A stretch of 64,000 bases of DNA from IMG/VR virus record IMGVR_UViG_3300030943_000007, positions 1-64,000 of that record; one strand, given 5' to 3'. This DNA comes from a virus. Made by a program: the position numbers and the translations under genes. The first letter of the stretch is position 1. Each line of letters begins with the position of its first letter. Under the pieces are notes generated by a model. It was given only the letters and a program-made list of their open reading frames with translations. It ran no database searches and was not told where the DNA came from. Shown here one piece after another: positions 54,810-61,000 of the stretch.

Positions 54810-55868
54810 TCAGGCCGGGGTGACGTCCGCGACGTACACGAACTGCTCGGGCCGGGTGATGACCGGCAGGATGTTCCACTCCAGCAGGTACTGCCGAGCC
54901 GACGGGTCCTTGTCCTTCCACGTCTTGGCGAACTTGCCGGTGTAGCCGTCCGGAGCCTCGTCGTCAGCGGTGGGGCCGACGAACAGCTCGATGGGGCGGT
55001 TCTCCGTGAAGTTGCCGATCAGCAGGGCGTCGTCAGCGAAGAAGCGCTGCTCGGCGGACGGGATGGTCGGGTTGGAGGTGTAGGCCGCGCCGACAGCATC
55101 GAACACTGCCTCCTGCGGCTTCCAGCTGAGGCCCATGAAGCCCGGCAGGATGCCGGTCTGGTAGTACTGGTCCTTCATCCGGTCGGAGAGCAGGATGCCA
55201 CCGGCAGTGCCGGGGGAAGCTGCGCCGACGTTGGCGAAGGCGTTGAAGATGTGCGCCATCGTGACCTCGGTGGCGTACGCCTCGACTGCCGGGACCCGAC
55301 CGTCGCGGGTGATGAGCCGCTTGAGGGCGCGGATGTCCTCGACGATGGCACCCGGGGTGGCCGTGGCCCACGAGCCCGCGACCGACGCCTTGTGCGACGG
55401 CAGGAACTTGTAGTCGACGGTCGCCTGAACGTCCGGGTAGTCGAGGGTCAGCGTGCCGGTGAGGGCCTGCCAGATCAGGAACTCGGCGAAGTTGTCGAAG
55501 CGCTGGTTGAGGTCCTTGACCTCACGCAGCACCGACTCCTCGGCGCGGGTCTTGCTCAGGTCGCTGATGGAGTTCGCGGCCTGACGCAGCCAGTGCAGCG
55601 TGGTGGGCTCGAAGACCTTCTTCTCGCGAAGGTAGACGAACGCCGCGCTCTGCTGCGAACGACCGAGCCGGGGCACGATGTGTGCTTCGGAGTTCGGGAT
55701 GTTCGGGCGGGCGATGGCGCGGGAGCCCCGGATGACTTCCCACTGCACGGAGGGGAAGGGGTGGGGGGTCTGCGGGACGCGGCTGAGCATCTCCAGCGAC
55801 TCGGGAGCCGTGAAGCGCTCGACCACACCACGAAGAACCGTGGGCTGGAGCAGGGAGATCTCGGGCAC
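54810..55868 (-). CDS. Major capsid protein (352 aa)
   Basis: The GTG at 55868, eight bases after AAAGGA, is preferred over the upstream codons of the frame. Length, composition and position between the decoration protein and small structural genes fit a major capsid protein of the lambda E-like family: long N-arm, PEISLLQPTVLRGVVERFTA, central helix RAEESVLREVKDLNQRFDN, and a C-terminal PIELFVGPTADD beta region. It is insulated by a hairpin on each side. Confidence 0.85.
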   Translation of the reverse strand: MPEISLLQPTVLRGVVERFTAPESLEMLSRVPQTPHPFPSVQWEVIRGSRAIARPNIPNSEAHIVPRLGRSQQSAAFVYLREKKVFEPTTLHWLRQAANSISDLSKTRAEESVLREVKDLNQRFDNFAEFLIWQALTGTLTLDYPDVQATVDYKFLPSHKASVAGSWATATPGAIVEDIRALKRLITRDGRVPAVEAYATEVTMAHIFNAFANVGAASPGTAGGILLSDRMKDQYYQTGILPGFMGLSWKPQEAVFDAVGAAYTSNPTIPSAEQRFFADDALLIGNFTENRPIELFVGPTADDEAPDGYTGKFAKTWKDKDPSARQYLLEWNILPVITRPEQFVYVADVTPA

Positions 55869-56060
55869 TGAAGTTGTCCTTTCGTCGCGCCAGAGTAGTT
55901 TCTGGGAAGTCAGCGACACCGGCTTAGGTGCCCGATCTGCGGCCCGGATTGGCTACCGGTCACTTGCCTGATCTGGTGTTGAGTTGGCCTTTCGAGCTAC
56001 TCAGGATCAGGAGGGGGAAGCCCCCTCCATCACCTCAGAATCCCGACCGGGAGGTAGTGC
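55869..56060 (-). other. Long leader of the major capsid gene with hairpin
   Basis: No gene is seen. A GGAGGGGG/CCCCCTCC hairpin (56010-56028) lies after the decoration stop and probably attenuates read-through. A weak operator-like site (55898-55909, two mismatches) lies near the capsid start. Confidence 0.55.
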
Positions 56061-56450
56061 TCAGAACTTGAAGAAGCCCAGCACCGTGTTGACCTGTGCG
56101 CCGAGCACCGAGGTCAGGGTGACCCCGGAGTTGGCGGCGGAGACCTTGTCGAGCTTCAACATGCCCATGAGGACGATGTTGGCTGCCCAGCGCTGGCCGT
56201 TGGCATCGGAGCCGGTGTTGACGCTCTTGCGGAGAACGCCCTCGGGTGCCGTGGTCGTGGCCACGTACATCTTGGTGCCCGGGTCCTGCTTGATGAAGGT
56301 GCCGAGCTTGAGGACGCCCTGCCCCGGCTTGAGGGTGACGCCCTTCTGGGTGTAGGCGACGGTCGAGTAGAGCAGCTCGTCATCGACGGTGGTGTCGGAG
56401 CTGACGTAGCCGGGACCCGGGATCGAGTTGCCGTAGTATTCGGTGGTCAT
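56061..56450 (-). CDS. Head decoration protein, gpD-like (129 aa)
   Basis: MTTEYYGNSIPGPGYVSSDT with VTLKPGQGVLKLGTFI and LVDKV-type C-terminal strands match small decoration proteins placed between scaffold and major capsid genes. Size and position are characteristic of the lambda gpD family, which stabilises expanded heads. Confidence 0.75.
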   Translation of the reverse strand: MTTEYYGNSIPGPGYVSSDTTVDDELLYSTVAYTQKGVTLKPGQGVLKLGTFIKQDPGTKMYVATTTAPEGVLRKSVNTGSDANGQRWAANIVLMGMLKLDKVSAANSGVTLTSVLGAQVNTVLGFFKF

Positions 56451-56495
56451 TTCTGGTGTTCTCCTTCTGAGAGTTCTGGTCGGGTCTGCTGAGTA

Positions 56496-57020
56496 CTACG
56501 AGCGCACGTACGCGGCGGTCTGGCTGTCGGCAACGGCGCTGAGGCGAGCGATCTCGTCCTCCACCGTCTTGTCGTGTGCGTCGTCGATGACCTCTGCGCC
56601 ACCCTCTGCGGAGAGCTTGACGATGGGGTTCTCGGGGACGATCTTGTCGAACAGCTCGGCGTTGGAGAGCTTCAGCTCGACCATGGCCTCCTTGTTCTTC
56701 GGGAGGATGTGGCCGGAGAGGACCAGCTTCTCGACCTCTGCCTCGGCAGCGGCCTTTGCACCGCTCTCGATCAGGGTGTCGACCTTGGCGGTCAGGGCGA
56801 CGATCTTGTTGCCCGCTTCGGCGACAGCGCCGATGAGGACCTCAGCAGAGACCGTCTCGTCGGTGTTGCTCAGGGTCAGGAGGCCGGTACCAACCAGCTC
56901 CTCCTGAATCTTGTTGCTCAGGGCGACAGACGCTTCCGCCGTCGCTGCCAGCGCCTGAAGGGCGGTCACGTCGATGCCGTGGTCAGCCTTGAGAGCGGCG
57001 AGCGTCTCTTCCAGAGTCAT
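56496..57020 (-). CDS. Scaffold protein from an internal start (174 aa)
   Basis: Inside the protease gene an ATG at 57020 lies six bases after GAGGAG, the best ribosome-binding site of the gene. A late element variant (GGCCGATCTTG, 57068-57078) is 47 bases further upstream. The product would be the helical scaffold domain, as in lambda Nu3 inside gene C. Confidence 0.6.
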   Translation of the reverse strand: MTLEETLAALKADHGIDVTALQALAATAEASVALSNKIQEELVGTGLLTLSNTDETVSAEVLIGAVAEAGNKIVALTAKVDTLIESGAKAAAEAEVEKLVLSGHILPKNKEAMVELKLSNAELFDKIVPENPIVKLSAEGGAEVIDDAHDKTVEDEIARLSAVADSQTAAYVRS

Positions 57021-57587
57021 GAAGTTCTCCTCGTTGTCTGCCGGAGTAAGGACCAGCACCTGCCTATCAAGATCGGCCCCACCACGTGAGGCCGCGATCA
57101 CTTCCTCGAAACCGTGGAGGTTGGTCACGTAGGGACGGTTGGTGATGGCTGTGTGCAGGAGGGTCGGACCCACGCGAGAACCGCTGGTGGTGTCCATGTA
57201 GTCGAGGTGGAGCATGGCGGAGGCCCCGAGGAGGGTCTTGCCCATCTTGTCGGCGTCGTCGGTGCGGACGTCGATGTCGACGTAGACCCCGTCGGCCTGC
57301 TTCAGGACCTTGATGACCTCGCCGATGTTGCGGTCGGGATCCTCGGTGTGCTCGTTGTTGTCCCCCACCTTGGGGACCTGAACGATGTCGGCCACGCCTG
57401 CGGCGAAGTTGGCGATGAGGACGTCAGCGAACTTCTCGTCGACCTTGACGGAGCCACCCTTGACGCCCGGGTACTTCAGCTCGCCGTAGTGGAGGATCTG
57501 CTTTCGGAAAACACGCCCGGAGCTGGACCGCGCCAGCTCGACGAAGCGAGAGCCTCGCGGGCCGGGTACGACTACGAACTCATCCAT
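56496..57587 (-). CDS. Prohead protease fused to scaffold (363 aa)
   Basis: The N-terminal 185 residues resemble the Mu protein I-type prohead protease: VPKVGDNNEHTEDPDRNIGE (histidine) and MLHLDYMDTTSGSRVGPTLL with HTAITNRPYV. The C-terminal half is a helical, acidic scaffold (EETLAALKADHGIDVTALQA, then a coiled coil). The full protein starts at an ATG at 57587, six bases after a late element and without a clear ribosome-binding site. An internal ATG at 57020 can make the scaffold alone. Confidence 0.8.
   Translation of the reverse strand: MDEFVVVPGPRGSRFVELARSSSGRVFRKQILHYGELKYPGVKGGSVKVDEKFADVLIANFAAGVADIVQVPKVGDNNEHTEDPDRNIGEVIKVLKQADGVYVDIDVRTDDADKMGKTLLGASAMLHLDYMDTTSGSRVGPTLLHTAITNRPYVTNLHGFEEVIAASRGGADLDRQVLVLTPADNEENFMTLEETLAALKADHGIDVTALQALAATAEASVALSNKIQEELVGTGLLTLSNTDETVSAEVLIGAVAEAGNKIVALTAKVDTLIESGAKAAAEAEVEKLVLSGHILPKNKEAMVELKLSNAELFDKIVPENPIVKLSAEGGAEVIDDAHDKTVEDEIARLSAVADSQTAAYVRS
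57068..57078 (-). promoter_or_regulatory. Intragenic late element before the scaffold start
   Basis: GGCCGATCTTG, one mismatch from the late element, inside the protease reading frame. Confidence 0.5.
57501..57512. promoter_or_regulatory. Intragenic operator-like site
   Basis: GTTTTCCGAAAG on the minus strand has two mismatches. Confidence 0.35.
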
Positions 57588-57593
57588 GCCTGA

Positions 57594-57604
57594 GAAGATC
57601 GGCC
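57594..57604 (-). promoter_or_regulatory. Late element before the protease gene
   Basis: Perfect GGCCGATCTTC six bases before the ATG at 57587, overlapping the preceding stop region. Confidence 0.75.
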
Positions 57605-58018
57605 TCAGGCCACAGGAGGTGTGCCCTCCACGGGAGCTGGGGTGGCCTCAGGAGCCGGAGCTGCATCTGACTGCGAAGGGTCGGCGGGCTTGGTCGGCTC
57701 GAAGTCAGTGTCCCCGAAGAGTCCGGCATCCTCCACCGGCTGGGGACCCCCGGGCTCCGAGCCCTCCGTCAGGTACTCGTCGTCGTCGTAGTCCACGACC
57801 GGAGTGGGGTAGCCGTCGGCCTCCCACTCGGCGTAGGCGTCCTTCAGGGCCTTCTCAGTGGCCTTGTCGAGGGGCCGGGCATCCTGCACCTGACCGAGGA
57901 TCGACGCGATGTCGTCGGGCCAGTCGGTGGTAGCCGCGAACTCGAAGGGCTTCCCCTCGTCCAGCGACTTGGCGTAGGCCAGCAGGTAGTCCAGAGTCAT
58001 CGGAGCCGTGTCAGGCAC
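57605..58018 (-). CDS. Unknown acidic Pro/Ala-rich protein (137 aa)
   Basis: The start is a GTG at 58018 behind GGAGGAG, overlapping the stop of the giant protein. Residues 1-80 are helical (YLLAYAKSLDEGKPFEF, KATEKALKDAYAEW), and the C-terminal half is acidic and Pro/Ala-rich (PAPEATPAPVEGTPPVA). It may be a head assembly factor. No family is recognised. Confidence 0.65.
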   Translation of the reverse strand: MPDTAPMTLDYLLAYAKSLDEGKPFEFAATTDWPDDIASILGQVQDARPLDKATEKALKDAYAEWEADGYPTPVVDYDDDEYLTEGSEPGGPQPVEDAGLFGDTDFEPTKPADPSQSDAAPAPEATPAPVEGTPPVA

Positions 58019-61000
58019 GTGTGCTCCTCCCGTTCGTGAAGTAGTGGTTGAGGTCGTGGATGCCGTAGTACCAGAAGCCGTGGTGGGTGGCTCCACGAGA
58101 AGTGTTCCCCAACAGTCTCCACCCAATCGACGGCGGGTGCTGACGAGTCTTCCCATTGGCGTCGCGAACCTCGCCCAAGTAGCTCAGCTCGCGCTGCAAC
58201 TCGTACAGACTGCCGTTGCGCTGGGACTCCGGGAGACGCAGCCAATCGGACATCAGCTTGGCCATCCGTGTGCGGAGGTCCTTCGCCTGCTCCAAGAACT
58301 CGTTGTAGTGCGGGAGAGCGCCGGAGTTGATCTCCGCGATGACCCTGTCGAGGTTCTGGAGGTGCCCTGCGAACGCCTGCTGGTTCTGGCTCTCGTGGTT
58401 CGGGTCGGGCCTGAAGCCGCGACGGATCCACGTGTGGCCACCGTTCCATCCGGAGCCAGACAGGCCGTGAACTTCGACCTCCTCGATCCCGTGCTGCCTG
58501 TAGAAGGCGAACAGGTGGTCCTGCGTCTCGGCCATGTAGCCACCGTCGGAGTGCGCTTCGCCGTTCTCCACCCGGGTGCCATTGCTCCGGAAGGAGCGGT
58601 TGAGGCGGGTGGTGCCCTTCGGGGTGGTGTAGCTGATGTTGAAGCCGTAGCTGGTCCCACTGACCGAGACAGAGAAGCGGGTGACCCCAGCCTCGCGCAG
58701 GGCGTGCTCGATGCCAGCCTTGAGATCGGCCTCGCCCTCAGCGGTGTAGAGGTAGTCCTGCATGGGCGTGGTGTTCGTTTCATCAAACCCGACCGAGCTG
58801 AGTTCCGGCTTCGGCGCGTCGTAGCGGTTGATGACCTCAGCACTGACCGGAGTCCACGATCCGGCGCTTGGCCGGTCGATGGTGACTCCACGAGGAGCCC
58901 GTGCCGGAGTAGCGCCATTGAGGCTCTCCCCTGCGTAGGTGAAGGCGGTGCTCCGGTCGATGTTGCGGATCCGGCGTACCGAGCCCCCACTGCGGGAGAC
59001 CAGCACGCTGCCACGACGCCGCCAGTAGCCTCCGGTGCCCCACTGGACCCAGTGGTCGTCGGGGACCTGCAAGAGGTTGCGGGCGTCCACGCTGGAGCCC
59101 CGGGTCATGCCCACACCGGAGCCCACGGAGGACCGCGTCACCGGGGCGTGGTCGCCCATGTAGGTGAACGTGGCGTTGTGCGACGCGACGGTGCTGAAGG
59201 GCCAGTTGGTGGACCCGCTGATGTCGGAGATGCCCGACCCGGTCACGACCCACTCGGTGCCGGAGGACCCACGGATGTGGGAGCCCACCGGGGCTTCCCG
59301 GATGTCTGTGCCGTTGAAGGTGCCTCCCGGAGTGAACCGGGGATCCGAGGGAGCTGCCGTCGCGTCGTTGATGTCGAAGGTGTAGCCGGAGGACATGTAG
59401 CTGCTGAAGAAGGACTCGCTCCGGTGGAAGCCGCCGCCGCTCTCCGTCCGCAGCGTGGGGTCTCCGAACTCGTTGAAGCCTGCCGCGGTGTCGAAGGTAT
59501 CGCCGCTCCGGTTGGTCACCCGGACGTGGGCACCCTCGGGCAGGTTGATCAGCTGCTCGGCGGTCGTGGCGCGCGTCAGGCCCGCCTCGGGGACGTCAGG
59601 AACGTCCGGCGTAGCCGGGGCGGCAGGCATGGGATCACGGTGGAAGGAGCCCGTGGAGGCCAGCGAGAAGATGCCCCTGCGGGAGCGAGTCCAGATGGTG
59701 CCGTCGGTCAGCTCCAGTCCATCGGAGGTGACGGTGAGCCGGACGATCTGGCCGTTCGGGTACTTGTACTCGAAGACCGACCCGAGGGGTGCGTTGAGCA
59801 TCTCGTCGACACTGACCGAGTCCGTGCCGTTCATGCCGTGCACGACCTCGAAGGTGTTGCCTCCGCCGACAGCGGTGTTCATCCGCTCCTCGGTCAGCGG
59901 CCACTCCCGACCGGAGGCCATCCGGATGACCCGGTTGCCGTGGACGTCCCTGTCGATGGTGGCCATCATGAAGCGGTCATCAATGCCGACCGACCCGTTG
60001 ACCCTGACCCGGGTCCCGATGGGCTGGTTGACCAGCGAGGGGACGTCGATGGGGGTAGCAGGCTCCCTCGGGGTGTCCGCGCCACCACGGTCTGCGGGCT
60101 CGACAGAGCCGTTCGTCTGGGACGGCTCGGGTGCCGGGGTGATCTGACCGGTGTCGAAGTTGTAGTCCGGAGGAGGCGGGGTAGCCGCTGCCGGTGCGTT
60201 GGGGGCGGCTGCCTCCGGAGCAGGAGTGGTGTCCGGCGTGGCGGGAGCGTTGCCGTCGGGCAGGTAGAACTCGTAGCCATGCAAGGTCGCCCACGAAGCG
60301 ACCTCACTCTGATCGAAGGCGTCTCCGGTATTGATGTCGACGAACATCCGTCCTCCGGAGCTGTACCTCAGCGTCCGGTCGGAACTGGCGTCCCCACTGT
60401 CAGGGTTGTCGTAGGTGACCCGCACCTGACGGTCCCGAGCCCTGTCGATCAAGGCCAAGGACGTGATGGTGAACCGGGCTCGCCCGTTGTGCTCAGAAGC
60501 GGAGAGGTTGGAAGGAGCCCACCCGGTGAGGTCCCGAGCAGCAGGAGCCTCAGGAGCTGCTGGCGTGGCCGGGATTTCCGGGATGTCCGGGGTGGTCGGA
60601 GCAGCAGGAGCGTCTGCCGATCCCTGCGGGGTGTCCCAGCGGGGCTTGGCCGTCGGGTCGTTGTCGCTGTTGAGGGCAGGCCTCTGGAGCACCGAGTGGT
60701 TTCTGAAAACAGGTCCGCTGGCGATGCCGTGGGCGTCCTCGCGCTGCCACGACTCTTCCTCGGGGATGCCGTAGTAGCCCGGGGGCCGACCTTCCGCCTG
60801 CTCCTGAATCATCTGGAGGAAGAGCTTCTTGTTGCGGGTCTTGTCGTGCTGGCGGGCGGCGGTGATGTTGCCCTGACGGATGCCGTCGCGGTCCCGCTTC
60901 ATGCCGAAGTAGGCGGCGACGCCGAGGGAGACGTTCATGTCCTGCAACGGCGATCCGCGCATGGCCATGACCCGCTTCAGGATCTTGTCCGGGGTGCTGT

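Noticed and set aside
58700-58740. GATCGGCCTC match inside the giant gene as a late element
   Set aside because: Only part of the motif matches and there is no start codon in a useful position downstream.
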